This document shows, in pieces, positions 17,730-24,993 of a stretch of 34,846 bases of DNA. Origin of the DNA: Chloroflexota bacterium (lineage in GTDB: Bacteria > Chloroflexota > Anaerolineae > Anaerolineales > Anaerolineaceae); contig JAEYTI010000257.1 in assembly GCA_023434145.1 (NCBI GenBank), forward strand, positions 1 through 34,846. Direction: 5' to 3'. The position numbers were made by a program, and so were the translations under genes. Below the pieces are notes generated by a model. The model did no database searches and was not told the DNA's origin. It was given only the letters and a program-made list of their open reading frames with translations. Each line of letters starts with the position of its first letter. Within the stretch, counting starts at the first letter, position 1.

Positions 17730-18185
17730 GTGGAACGAACACTTGTATTGGTAAAACCTGATGGTGTGCAGCGAGGGCTCGTCGGCGAGGTCATCGCCCG
17801 GCTAGAGCGGCGCGGGCTGCGGCTCGCAGGCGCAAAATTCATGCAAGTCAGCCGTGAAATGGCCGAGCGCCATTACGCCGTGCACCAGGGCAAGCCGTTT
17901 TATGAAGGCCTGGTCAACTACATCATCTCCGCGCCGGTGATGGCCTTAGTGTGGGAAGGGCCTAACGCAGTGGCAGCCGTCCGCCAGACAATGGGCGCTA
18001 CCCGCCCCACCGAGGCCGCCCCCGGCACCATCCGCCACGATTTCGCGCTAACCATTGGCCGCAACCTCACTCACGCCTCCGATACGCCCGAGAATGGCGA
18101 GAAAGAAGTGAGCCTGTGGTTTAAACCAGAGGAGCTAGTGCAGTGGCAGCGCCCGATCGACGGGTGGATCTTCGAGACGAATTAG
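17730..18185 (+). CDS. ndk: Nucleoside diphosphate kinase
   Basis: A 151-residue kinase that moves the gamma phosphate of ATP onto other nucleoside diphosphates through a phosphohistidine. The protein opens with the family hallmark RTLVLVKPDGVQRGLVGE, and the active-site histidine is H115 in GRNLTHASDTPENGEKE. Most bacterial enzymes have HGSD; Ala in place of Gly is a mild variant. The length is normal. The start is a GTG at 17730 with AGGGAGG seven bases upstream; no ATG fits. A strong terminator follows three bases after the stop. Confidence 0.96.
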   Translation: MERTLVLVKPDGVQRGLVGEVIARLERRGLRLAGAKFMQVSREMAERHYAVHQGKPFYEGLVNYIISAPVMALVWEGPNAVAAVRQTMGATRPTEAAPGTIRHDFALTIGRNLTHASDTPENGEKEVSLWFKPEELVQWQRPIDGWIFETN

Positions 18186-18187
18186 GT

Positions 18188-18222
18188 AAAAAGGCCGGGG
18201 AAATTCCTCGGCCTTTTTTTTT
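18188..18222 (+). terminator. Intrinsic terminator after ndk
   Basis: GGCCGGGG pairs with TCCTCGGCC (one G-T pair) over a short AT loop, flanked by an A run upstream and nine T downstream (18214-18222). The A/T flanks could extend the stem. Confidence 0.9.
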
Positions 18223-18232
18223 CGCAAATTCC

Positions 18233-18261
18233 TTGACGAATTCGCGAGTGCATGATAAACT
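18233..18261 (+). promoter_or_regulatory. Promoter of tRNA-Asp
   Basis: TTGACG (18233-18238), exactly 17 bases, then TAAACT (18256-18261), about 35 bases before the tRNA. It is the best sigma70-type promoter in the window and lies between the ndk terminator and the tRNA. Confidence 0.75.
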
Positions 18262-18295
18262 ATTGCTCGTTGGTGCAAGAGAGAAAGACAAGTTC

Positions 18296-18369
18296 GGGGG
18301 CGTGGTGTAGTGGTTTAACATGCGGCCCTGTCAAGGCCGAGACCGCGGGTTCGAATCCCGTCGCTCCCG
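18296..18369 (+). tRNA. tRNA-Asp (anticodon GTC)
   Basis: A 74-base cloverleaf. The acceptor stem GGGGGCG pairs with CGCTCCC (one G-T), the D stem is GTGT/ACAT, and the anticodon stem CGGCC/GGCCG carries the loop CTGTCAA with anticodon GTC. The T arm is GCGGG-TTCGAAT-CCCGT and the discriminator base is G, as expected for Asp. CCA is not encoded. Accessory genes start right after it, so its 3' end may be the attachment site of an integrated element. I found no second copy of the 3' end in the window. Confidence 0.95.
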
Positions 18370-18391
18370 CTCGAAGTAAAAACGAGTGGTG

Positions 18392-18419
18392 TTACACGAA
18401 GCGATTTCGCTTCTTGTAA
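18392..18419. other. Hairpin downstream of tRNA-Asp
   Basis: TTACA/TGTAA plus GAAGCG/CGCTTC with a C-T mismatch between them and an ATTT loop. It is the first of three hairpins in a row after the tRNA. Confidence 0.4.
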
Positions 18420-18431
18420 AAACCCCGAACG

Positions 18432-18478
18432 GATGAAGTCCTGAGCAACTCAAAGGGTAGCTCAGGACTTCATCTTTT
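18432..18478 (+). terminator. Intrinsic terminator downstream of tRNA-Asp
   Basis: A perfect 15-bp stem (GATGAAGTCCTGAGC with GCTCAGGACTTCATC, 13-base loop) followed by TTTT. Probably ends tRNA transcription. Confidence 0.75.
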
Positions 18479-18504
18479 AACCCCCTAACCCCCACCTGAG
18501 TGAA

Positions 18505-18525
18505 CCCCCACTCGGTGGGGGTTTT
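18505..18525 (+). terminator. Second short terminator before the accessory module
   Basis: CCCCCAC, TCG loop, GTGGGGG, then TTTT. It lies in a stretch with several AACCCCC runs (18479-18545). Confidence 0.65.
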
Positions 18526-18585
18526 CGCGTTTAACCCCCAAACCAATTCCACAACCAGGTTACTAGGCACAAACAAGGAGACCGC

Positions 18586-18807
18586 ATGTCGTACCAGAAA
18601 TCGCGCAAAGCACCCGAAAAGTTTTTTTCTTATCAGGAAGTCGGCGCCATCACCAAGGCATCGCAAGAGCAGATCAAAAAATGGGTATCGGACGGTCATC
18701 TGCAAATTGTTCATTTTGCAGACGAACCTCGAATCAGCGAAGAAGAAATGAATAGCTTTATTGATCGATGCCGAAAGGGGGTGGTACGTAGAACTTCTAT
18801 CGCGTAA
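18586..18807 (+). CDS. Small excisionase/MerR-like HTH protein
   Basis: A 73-residue protein with the layout of excisionase-type winged helix-turn-helix proteins: FFSYQEVGAITKASQEQIKKW as the first helix-turn-helix, then GHLQIVHFADEPRISEEEM as the wing and last helix. Such proteins act as recombination directionality factors or small regulators of mobile elements. AGGAG precedes ATG 18586. It is the first gene after the tRNA and is followed by parA. No integrase is visible to pair it with, so a regulator role is equally possible. Confidence 0.7.
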   Translation: MSYQKSRKAPEKFFSYQEVGAITKASQEQIKKWVSDGHLQIVHFADEPRISEEEMNSFIDRCRKGVVRRTSIA

Positions 18808-18878
18808 TCGAGCCGCCGAGGTAGATCCTCTACTGCCCCACCATATCTAAACCATCACGCACCAGGAAGGATGAACTC

Positions 18879-19649
18879 ATGTCAGCAAAAGTAATGTGCA
18901 TCACCAATCAGAAAGGCGGCGTCGGCAAGACCACAACAGCCATCTCCGTAGCGCACGGTCTAGCTCTGAAAGGCAAGCGAGTTTTACTTATTGATCTGGA
19001 CCCGCAAGGACAAGCCGCTGTGGCTTTGGGTCTGACCCCAGAACCAGGGGCGTATTGGCTGCTAGCCGCCGGCCAGACACCGCAAGAGCAAAAGATGGTC
19101 CGTCAATGGCTACGCGAAACCAGCCGTGACAATCTACTGCTCATTCCAGGCAACCAAATGACGATGACGGCTCAAACCATCATCAACGCAGAGAACCGCC
19201 CAGTGTCTTGCATTCGGAAGGCGATCGAACCGTTCATACGCAGTGATCTCGATTACATCATCTTCGATACTGCCCCATCGGTCGGAGGTATTCAAGAACG
19301 CGCAATCTGGGCTTCTGATCTGGTCGTCATCCCTTCCGCAACAGATTACCTGTCCACCGATGGCGTGCGCAAGATCGCAGAAACAATCCTGGTCTTGAAA
19401 AACGAACGCAACTGGAGCGGCGCGCTCCTGGGCATCTTGCCCACGCTGTTTGATGAAAAGACCCGCGAATCGAAGGCTGCGATCACCGACTTGAAGAAAG
19501 GTTTTGGTGCCCGCGTTTTGGACCCCATCCACCGGGCAACCATCTTGCGGGAATGCGCCGCGGAAGGCCAAACGATTTTTGAAAAGGATCCTGAGGCTCG
19601 CGCAGCTATCGAATATCAAACACTCGTAGATCGGGTTCTCAAGTACTAA
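18879..19649 (+). CDS. parA: ParA/Soj-family partition ATPase
   Basis: A 256-residue ParA-type ATPase of the short form, without an N-terminal DNA-binding domain. The deviant Walker A is KGGVGKTT (12-19), Walker A' is LLIDLDPQGQ and the Walker B-like strand is YIIFDTAPSVGG. Such proteins bind DNA non-specifically when ATP-bound and move plasmids or chromosomes with a centromere-binding partner. AAGGA precedes ATG 18879. The next gene starts 11 bases after the stop and is a good candidate for the partner. A chromosomal Soj is usually next to parB near the origin, so the setting here points to a plasmid or integrative element. Confidence 0.9.
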   Translation: MSAKVMCITNQKGGVGKTTTAISVAHGLALKGKRVLLIDLDPQGQAAVALGLTPEPGAYWLLAAGQTPQEQKMVRQWLRETSRDNLLLIPGNQMTMTAQTIINAENRPVSCIRKAIEPFIRSDLDYIIFDTAPSVGGIQERAIWASDLVVIPSATDYLSTDGVRKIAETILVLKNERNWSGALLGILPTLFDEKTRESKAAITDLKKGFGARVLDPIHRATILRECAAEGQTIFEKDPEARAAIEYQTLVDRVLKY

Positions 19650-19660
19650 GCGAGGTTTAT

Positions 19661-20347
19661 ATGACCGAAACGAAACGCCGTGGAATATTCACAGATGAGC
19701 CAATCTGGGGCTCGATTCAGGAACCGAAAGGAGCGTATCAAGCCATATCTAACAACGCCTCGGCTCCTGCAACCAACCTGCTGGATATGATGCCGGTGGC
19801 AGAAGAGCGGCCGAAGCGGAACCGCCAATGGGAAAAAGCGCAAATGGCCAACCAGGTATCCTACCGGGGTATCCCTGAAGAAGTACGGTTAGCGATCAAG
19901 ACGATCGCAGAAGAACTGGATGTCAACCAGGAAGATGTCGCCAGAGCTTTCCTGGAGTTCGGCCTGTACTGCTTCCGCAACAATGAGATCGAGATTCAAG
20001 CGCATATCAAGGGACGGCATATGACCCTATTCCCCGATGGCTGGAACCGGCAGCCCGCCTGGGCCGATTGCGGGTGGGGCAAGAAACCCGAGGCCACTAC
20101 CAAAGAAAAGAAGAAGCGCCAACCGGCGAACTGGCATTCCGTTGTCACCTACCGGCGGATTCCACAAGAGGTCAAAAAAGCCATCCAAGGGATCAGTGCG
20201 CTGCATACGGTTCCAGTAGGTGAAGTAGCAACGCTGTTCTTCCTGCATGCGCTTCAAGCGTACCAAAAAGGCCGGCTGGTTCTGAACCCACAACCCAAGA
20301 TTGCTGCCAGCTTACAGACTTCCTATCAACCCATCGCGCAGGCATAA
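19661..20347 (+). CDS. Tandem-repeat putative DNA-binding partner of ParA
   Basis: A 228-residue protein with two related segments at residues 66-112 and 162-208. They begin VSYRGIPEEVRLAIKTIAEE and VTYRRIPQEVKKAIQGIS, each a beta strand followed by two helices. That is the layout of a ribbon-helix-helix unit, so one chain could form a pseudo-dimeric DNA-binding unit. A basic linker (KEKKKRQP) joins the halves. The position directly after parA suggests a centromere-binding ParB substitute, as in type Ib partition systems. The fold and role are inference; no family was recognised. Confidence 0.6.
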   Translation: MTETKRRGIFTDEPIWGSIQEPKGAYQAISNNASAPATNLLDMMPVAEERPKRNRQWEKAQMANQVSYRGIPEEVRLAIKTIAEELDVNQEDVARAFLEFGLYCFRNNEIEIQAHIKGRHMTLFPDGWNRQPAWADCGWGKKPEATTKEKKKRQPANWHSVVTYRRIPQEVKKAIQGISALHTVPVGEVATLFFLHALQAYQKGRLVLNPQPKIAASLQTSYQPIAQA

Positions 20348-20350
20348 ACC

Positions 20351-20623
20351 ATGAACTTTCAGCGCTTCAAGCAAATCAGAGCAATTTCCAGATACGTAAG
20401 CCGCAACGTCAGCGGGACAGGTTACCGGACGCGTACGCCCTTCTTACGCGCCGATCTGCCGCCGATTACCCTCCCGCTTACAGCGGGCCGCCAGAAAGGT
20501 CTGAGAGCCACGCATCAGCAGATTCGCGTACTTTCTATCCTATCCTCCGCTTTCGCCTGTTATTGGTTCATTTCCACCCATCCCAGAACCATCGGAGCCA
20601 CCTTGGATGAGCAACAAAAATAA
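20351..20623 (+). CDS. Doubtful small basic protein
   Basis: A 90-residue open frame starting three bases after the previous stop, with no clear ribosome binding site, and overlapping the next gene by 17 bases. It is Arg-rich with a short hydrophobic stretch near the C-terminus and matches nothing I know. The DNA under it holds a hairpin (CCCGC, TTACA, GCGGG, 20473-20487), so the 260 bases may instead be a leader for the replication gene. Confidence 0.25.
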   Translation: MNFQRFKQIRAISRYVSRNVSGTGYRTRTPFLRADLPPITLPLTAGRQKGLRATHQQIRVLSILSSAFACYWFISTHPRTIGATLDEQQK

Positions 20624-21638
20624 CTTTGGACCCACGATTGAAGGGGTTCATATCCCACAAAATGTCACCCTCCCACCGGAAGTGATCCAGCTCCTGCCGT
20701 ACATGGGTTATGCGGAACTCAAAATCACCTTAGCGGCCATCGCGAAATTTATGCGGATTGGTGGAGCGGAGCCAATCACCCTCTCCGAATTCGAGGGGAT
20801 GACCGGCCTTTCGCATCAGGCAGTTCTCGATGGCATTGCAGTGGCCATGCAGCGGGGCATCGTCGAGCGCTATGAGGTGGTCGGTTACCGGGGTCATGCC
20901 AGCTATGTGTACGAGATACGGGTAGCTTTGCCGGAAAATGTGATCGGTCTAGTAAGTAGACCGATTGAGCCAGTAGTTAAGTTAGTTAAGAGTCAGTCTA
21001 TTAACTCCAAAAGAGCGTTAACCGACTCTTCTGACTCACCGAACTTAACTGCCCTCACACCGAAGCAACCCGATGAGGCCGAACGCGTTCGTAGTGCGCT
21101 GCGCGAAGCCGGCGTCTACCCTGGGTCAATACGCCACTTGATCAGCCACTATAGTCTGGAACAAATCCAGGCGTACCTGGCGCTTTACCCCGAAGCACGA
21201 CGACTGGGGATGGCGGAAAGTTCTGGCTGGTTAGTCAATGCCATCAAAGGCAGCTGGAGCATCGAGCAAATCCAAGAAGAATTAACCGCGCGAAAAGCGG
21301 CAGAAGAAACACCCGAGCCATGGTGCACGACATCCGGGGAAGCAGATGAAATCCCAACTGAAGCAATCCCAGACTGGATCACCGATGCCTGGCAGAAGGC
21401 GCTGGAAGTTTTAGCAGGCGAGGTACGCCAGGCCGATTTTGATACCTGGGTTCGATTTTCGCGCGCGGTTGCTTATGACGAGACCCAGAACGTGTTCCAG
21501 GTCGGCGTGATGAACAGCTACACAGCAGATTGGCTGCAAAACCGCCTGGGTACGCGTGCAGGCGAAATCTTGAGTGAAACGTTTGGGAAGCCCACCACCG
21601 TCACGTTCGCGGTGCATTACTTCCGAGAGGATTGCTAA
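20607..21638 (+). CDS. Replication protein with DnaA-N-like C-terminal domain
   Basis: A 343-residue protein. Residues 30-108 look like a winged helix (ITLAAIAKFMRIGG, then TLSEFEGMTGLSHQAVLDGI and a wing VVGYRGHASYVYEI), as in plasmid initiators. Residues 108-160 form a variable linker whose DNA is rich in inverted repeats. Residues 160-230 are helical (YPGSIRHLISHYSLEQIQAY). Residues 260-336 match the DnaA N-terminal domain pattern: W-KALEVLAGEVRQADFDTW, then VFQVGVMNSYTADWLQNRLG. In DnaA this domain contacts the replicative helicase, so here it may recruit the helicase to the element origin. ATG 20607 has only a distant CGGAG, so the start is a little uncertain. Confidence 0.75.
   Translation: MSNKNNFGPTIEGVHIPQNVTLPPEVIQLLPYMGYAELKITLAAIAKFMRIGGAEPITLSEFEGMTGLSHQAVLDGIAVAMQRGIVERYEVVGYRGHASYVYEIRVALPENVIGLVSRPIEPVVKLVKSQSINSKRALTDSSDSPNLTALTPKQPDEAERVRSALREAGVYPGSIRHLISHYSLEQIQAYLALYPEARRLGMAESSGWLVNAIKGSWSIEQIQEELTARKAAEETPEPWCTTSGEADEIPTEAIPDWITDAWQKALEVLAGEVRQADFDTWVRFSRAVAYDETQNVFQVGVMNSYTADWLQNRLGTRAGEILSETFGKPTTVTFAVHYFREDC
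20943..21052. other. Inverted-repeat cluster inside the replication gene, possible origin
   Basis: ATCGGTCTA/TAGACCGAT forms a perfect 9-bp hairpin (20943-20965). TAGTTAAG occurs twice in direct orientation, 9 bases apart (20974-20981, 20983-20990), and CTTAACT inverted at 21044-21050. AAGAGTC (20988-20994) is inverted as GACTCTT (21024-21030), and GAGTCAG (20990-20996) as CTGACTC (21031-21037). The stretch codes for the variable linker and is richer in A+T than its surroundings. Some plasmid families keep the origin in this position inside rep; here it is only a candidate. Confidence 0.4.
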
Positions 21639-21644
21639 GGCGCT

Positions 21645-22085
21645 ATGAAAAATTGTTCAAAGCATCTCTGCCCAATGATTCTGACCCGCGAGAAAGCCCG
21701 CCTTTGCCCGATCGATTGGGTACTCGACCGGTTCCAGCACAATTCTATCCAGGATGTGCTGTTCGAAGATGATCTTTTGGAATTGGTTTTCAACGATGGG
21801 ATCAGTATGACCGGCTACCGGCCGGCCGCGCGCGGAGAGACGGGAGAATGGTCATCTCTGGAACTGGATTCGGAAGGCTTTCTCGATGTCTTCACTGGCG
21901 CCCGGGTTCATGACGCTATGTATATTTTGGACGATCCAAATCAAGGCACATACTACCTGCAAATCGGCCTGTTCAATGCGCTGACTGGAATGCGCTATCG
22001 GGTCGTTATCGAGTTTTATTCGTTACTGGACGAGGCAAGCCAACACATCACGCACTTTATCGGAGGCAGCAATGGCAAGAAATAA
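21645..22085 (+). CDS. Hypothetical protein
   Basis: A 146-residue protein I do not recognise. It has no membrane span. Cysteines occur only near the start (C4, C9, C21). Two strands near the C-terminus (TYYLQIGLFNALTGMRYRVVIEFYS) suggest a small beta-sheet domain. It starts six bases after the replication gene stop and its end overlaps the SSB-like gene by 14 bases, so it belongs to the replication operon. An alternative start is Met11 (21675). Confidence 0.6.
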   Translation: MKNCSKHLCPMILTREKARLCPIDWVLDRFQHNSIQDVLFEDDLLELVFNDGISMTGYRPAARGETGEWSSLELDSEGFLDVFTGARVHDAMYILDDPNQGTYYLQIGLFNALTGMRYRVVIEFYSLLDEASQHITHFIGGSNGKK

Positions 22086-22530
22086 CTTTGTATTCGAATA
22101 CGGCGAGGTGACCGAGGATATCTACTACGATGTGCTCAAACGGGATGGAAAATCGACCCACTACCTGCGCATGCACCTGTTTGTTTCGCGCACCTCAGAC
22201 GCCCCTCCCCTGAGAGGCTTGCGGGTTTGCATTTACGGATGGGATGCAGTGTGGCTCAAGGACGCCATCATGCAAGGCAGCAAGGTGGCCGTCATGGGCC
22301 ATATTCAGCGCCGGATGCACAACAACCGCAGCATCTTCGAGATTGTCGCGGAGGATGTTCAACTGCTGTACAACGTGAACTGGGAACGGGGCATGGAGAC
22401 ACGCAAGGGACTGGTAGAAAAAGGCTATCTGCTGCCCTGGTTCGAGGACAACCACGGTTTGAGCGCGGATGTGTATTACGGCAACCAGCACCTGGAGCAT
22501 GATCCCGAATTCAAACAGGAACCGGCATGA
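22072..22530 (+). CDS. SSB-like OB-fold protein
   Basis: A 152-residue protein with the layout of an OB-fold single-strand DNA-binding protein: strand YLRMHLFVSR, then LRVCIYGWDAVWLKDAIMQGSKVAVMGHIQRR and RSIFEIVAEDVQLL. This matches the order in SSB of a barrel strand, helix, then V-V-x-G-x-I/L and a final I-V-A-x-x-V-x-L strand. It lacks the usual acidic SSB tail, though its end is acidic (HLEHDPEFKQEPA). Its place in the replication operon supports a role in binding element DNA. The SSB assignment is by pattern, not by strong motif identity. Confidence 0.6.
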   Translation: MARNNFVFEYGEVTEDIYYDVLKRDGKSTHYLRMHLFVSRTSDAPPLRGLRVCIYGWDAVWLKDAIMQGSKVAVMGHIQRRMHNNRSIFEIVAEDVQLLYNVNWERGMETRKGLVEKGYLLPWFEDNHGLSADVYYGNQHLEHDPEFKQEPA

Positions 22531-23030
22531 TGGAAAAGCGGTCTACATTGATATGGAGTTTAACCAGCCTTGCCGCGATCCTGATCACTCTACTGGGCTG
22601 GTGGCAGTCGCCGATCGAACACTACACCGGCCGGCCGTTACTGCTGATCCCTGAAGTCAAAGCTGTAGCCGACTACCAGGTCCTGGCACGAGGCTGGGTA
22701 GATCAATTCCAAAGTCTGGATGCTTCGATCACCGATCTGCTCCTGGATACCAACGGCGACTTGTTCAGCCAATCCCAGCAGGGCAACCGCATGCTGCAGC
22801 AGGCGGTGCAGGTAGCACAAACAATCGACCAGACCAAAGCACCCGCAACGTTGGTGGGGTTGCACAGTGAGTTGAAAGCAATTTCGCTTGGGTTTCTGGA
22901 TGCCGCCCGATTAGCCTTGCGCTACCTCGCCACCCCCAGCGAAGAAAATCGCGCGGCCGCACAATCCACAGTCGACCAGACACGGATCAAGTTGGAGGGC
23001 GTGAAAGCCTCGGAATGGATTGCCCGATGA
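22527..23030 (+). CDS. Membrane-anchored hypothetical protein
   Basis: A 167-residue protein with one N-terminal hydrophobic span (about residues 8-26, ending GWWQS) and a helical extracytoplasmic part. It overlaps the SSB-like gene by ATGA and the next gene by ATGA, so all three are translationally coupled. No family recognised. It may start at either of two adjacent ATG codons. Confidence 0.6.
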   Translation: MMEKRSTLIWSLTSLAAILITLLGWWQSPIEHYTGRPLLLIPEVKAVADYQVLARGWVDQFQSLDASITDLLLDTNGDLFSQSQQGNRMLQQAVQVAQTIDQTKAPATLVGLHSELKAISLGFLDAARLALRYLATPSEENRAAAQSTVDQTRIKLEGVKASEWIAR

Positions 23031-24307
23031 GCGATGCCAACGATCTGATCTCGCTGGAGATGCTCCGGCAGCTGCTCGCCATCCAGACCGGCTTGTGCGA
23101 TGGACTGAAGGTGCAGCAAGGGAAAATCCGCGCGCGGATGATCGAGCTGGTTTACCAGTATGCGCCGGAGGAAGCTGACCAGATGGCCCGCACCGCCCAC
23201 CCATTAGAGCGAATGCGCGATGAAGACCTACTTGAGCGGATCCGGATGATCCTGGAAAAGGGACAGGCTGGCGCGGGCAAGATAAACACTGGAGAAAACC
23301 TAACCGACATCCTCCAGCAGCGGGACGCCCAGATCGAGGCTCAGCGTGTGCTGATCAGCCAACTGCAAGCGGACAAAGAACTTTTTGAACAACATGTCGT
23401 GCAGTTATCCAACCGGCTGGAGGCGACCCAGCAAATTATGAGTCAAAGCCTGTCCAATCACCCGAAAAGCTCGGAAAATCCGCCCACCAGTGATCCATCG
23501 CTCGAATGGTTTACAGCCTGGAAAGGCGCGCGCGGGTTTGAAAATGAAGCGAACCTGGTTCGCTTGCTGGGAGACAGCGGTCTCTCGCGCCGCCCGGTGC
23601 TGGTGGATCTGGCCAAGAAAACCTATCAGATCAGCCTGAGCACCTTCCACTATGCACTCGACCGGCTGGTCGAACGCGGACTGGTGAAAAAAGTCGACGT
23701 TACCGGCCAAGAGAAAGCAAGTAATCCGACCACGCCGAGTGTGCAAGGAATGGAAGAAAAGCCGCTTAGCATCGACATCCTGTTACTGACCGATCTGGGC
23801 GAGGAAGCATATCAGCGGTTGACATGCAAGCCGTCAGCCGAATCAGAATTCTCAATCTTTAGCCACCACAGTTCACCGGAGCACGCCATTTTGATTTTGG
23901 AGGCTGCCGATGTTCTGACAGCCGAGGGCTATCAGGTGCTCCAACGGGATGTGCGCAATATCGTGCTGCCTAACGGCGCATCGGTCCGGCCAGATCTTGC
24001 GGTCAAAGATCCAGAGGATCAGGTGGTTTTTATCGAAGTGGAACGGGACACATATAAAGGGCCAGCCCGGGTGGACAAATGGCGTAACCTGCACGCAGCC
24101 ACCGGCGGCAAGCTCTACATCATTTGCGATACGCACGCCTGCCTGTGCAGCGTACGGAATGAAACCAACCAGGTCCTTGAAGGACTGGCCTACACCCGCT
24201 GGCTGACCGATTTGCGCTCGCTGCGCGGCAACACGAGCCGAAACCTACCGCCCCGGCGGAATGCGCGCGACGGAAGCATGTGGATCGAGAAAAAAGTGAC
24301 TGAATAA
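23027..24307 (+). CDS. Coiled-coil, winged-helix and PD-(D/E)XK-like protein (replication-relaxation type)
   Basis: A 426-residue protein. Residues 1-150 are helical with a coiled coil (about 95-140: ILQQRDAQIEAQRVLISQL). A winged helix follows (LVDLAKKTYQISLSTFHYAL, then LVERGLVKKV). The C-terminal part has the core of a PD-(D/E)XK nuclease fold: RPDLAV, then VVFIEVE and a following K (23989-24081). This architecture recalls the replication-relaxation family of mobile elements, which I infer from layout only. ATG 23027 overlaps the upstream stop (ATGA); an ATG 12 bases earlier is possible. Confidence 0.55.
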   Translation: MSDANDLISLEMLRQLLAIQTGLCDGLKVQQGKIRARMIELVYQYAPEEADQMARTAHPLERMRDEDLLERIRMILEKGQAGAGKINTGENLTDILQQRDAQIEAQRVLISQLQADKELFEQHVVQLSNRLEATQQIMSQSLSNHPKSSENPPTSDPSLEWFTAWKGARGFENEANLVRLLGDSGLSRRPVLVDLAKKTYQISLSTFHYALDRLVERGLVKKVDVTGQEKASNPTTPSVQGMEEKPLSIDILLLTDLGEEAYQRLTCKPSAESEFSIFSHHSSPEHAILILEAADVLTAEGYQVLQRDVRNIVLPNGASVRPDLAVKDPEDQVVFIEVERDTYKGPARVDKWRNLHAATGGKLYIICDTHACLCSVRNETNQVLEGLAYTRWLTDLRSLRGNTSRNLPPRRNARDGSMWIEKKVTE

Positions 24308-24417
24308 AAAAGCATTCGAGAAAGTCATTCAAGTTGAATGCGGCCGTACATACCTGCCTCGCCTCGAACATGAATCGCAAGCAAATACCTGAATGGTTTT
24401 TGATTGGAGAAGTGCGA

Positions 24418-24993
24418 ATGAATTTGAACGAATCATACAACGTACCATCTGGAAAGCGTCTGTCACGCAATAACGGCTACCTGTGCTTCTACGATCGCCA
24501 TCACCCGCTGGCAAACCCGCTGACCGGGCGCGTGTTTGTCCATCGCTACCTGATCACGAAGCAAAGTGGAAAGCGTCTGCGGGAGGGGCAGATTGTTTAC
24601 TTCCAGGATGGTGACCCGGAGAACCTGGCGCTGGAAAACCTGGCTGTGGCCACCCGCAAGGAGCTGATCCGGCAACGACCGCGCCGGCTGGTCATGAAGG
24701 TGTGCAAGCGCTGCAAGAAGCGCTTTGTGGTGCCAAAGGCGCACCAGGAACGACGCAGTCACTGTTCAGTCACCTGCAGCGCTTTGGATAGGCGCATCTT
24801 TGATGTCACTGCTGATGAACTCCGCCAGATGGTCTGGTCGCAACCCACCACAGAAATCGCTCGATTATTTGGCGTATCGGATAAAGCCATCGAAAAACGC
24901 TGCAAGAAACTTGGCGTATCGAAACCACCCCGCGGGTATTGGTCAAAACGCACATCCGTTGAACAACACAAGGAGACACACATCTATGCTTAG
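24418..24993 (+). CDS. HNH-like protein with zinc knuckle and C-terminal HTH, degenerate
   Basis: A 191-residue protein. Residues 1-85 follow the outline of HNH_3-type phage endonucleases (NNGYLCFYDRHHPLANPLTG, then VHRYLITKQSGKRL, GQIVYFQDGDPENLALENL). Where active enzymes have V-H-H-x-D-G, this one has VYFQDG, so the two key histidines are missing. Then come four cysteines in CKRCKKRF and CSVTC (a zinc knuckle), and a helix-turn-helix, TTEIARLFGVSDKAIEKRCK with PPRGYW, seen in many phage and plasmid proteins. It may bind DNA without cutting it. GGAG lies eight bases before ATG 24418; earlier in-frame ATGs at 24334 and 24370 lack one. Confidence 0.65.
   Translation: MNLNESYNVPSGKRLSRNNGYLCFYDRHHPLANPLTGRVFVHRYLITKQSGKRLREGQIVYFQDGDPENLALENLAVATRKELIRQRPRRLVMKVCKRCKKRFVVPKAHQERRSHCSVTCSALDRRIFDVTADELRQMVWSQPTTEIARLFGVSDKAIEKRCKKLGVSKPPRGYWSKRTSVEQHKETHIYA

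Noticed and set aside
17730..18185. HASD instead of HGSD in the Ndk active site as a sign of inactivity
   Set aside because: The catalytic His and all other key motifs are present, and Gly-to-Ala at this site is mild.
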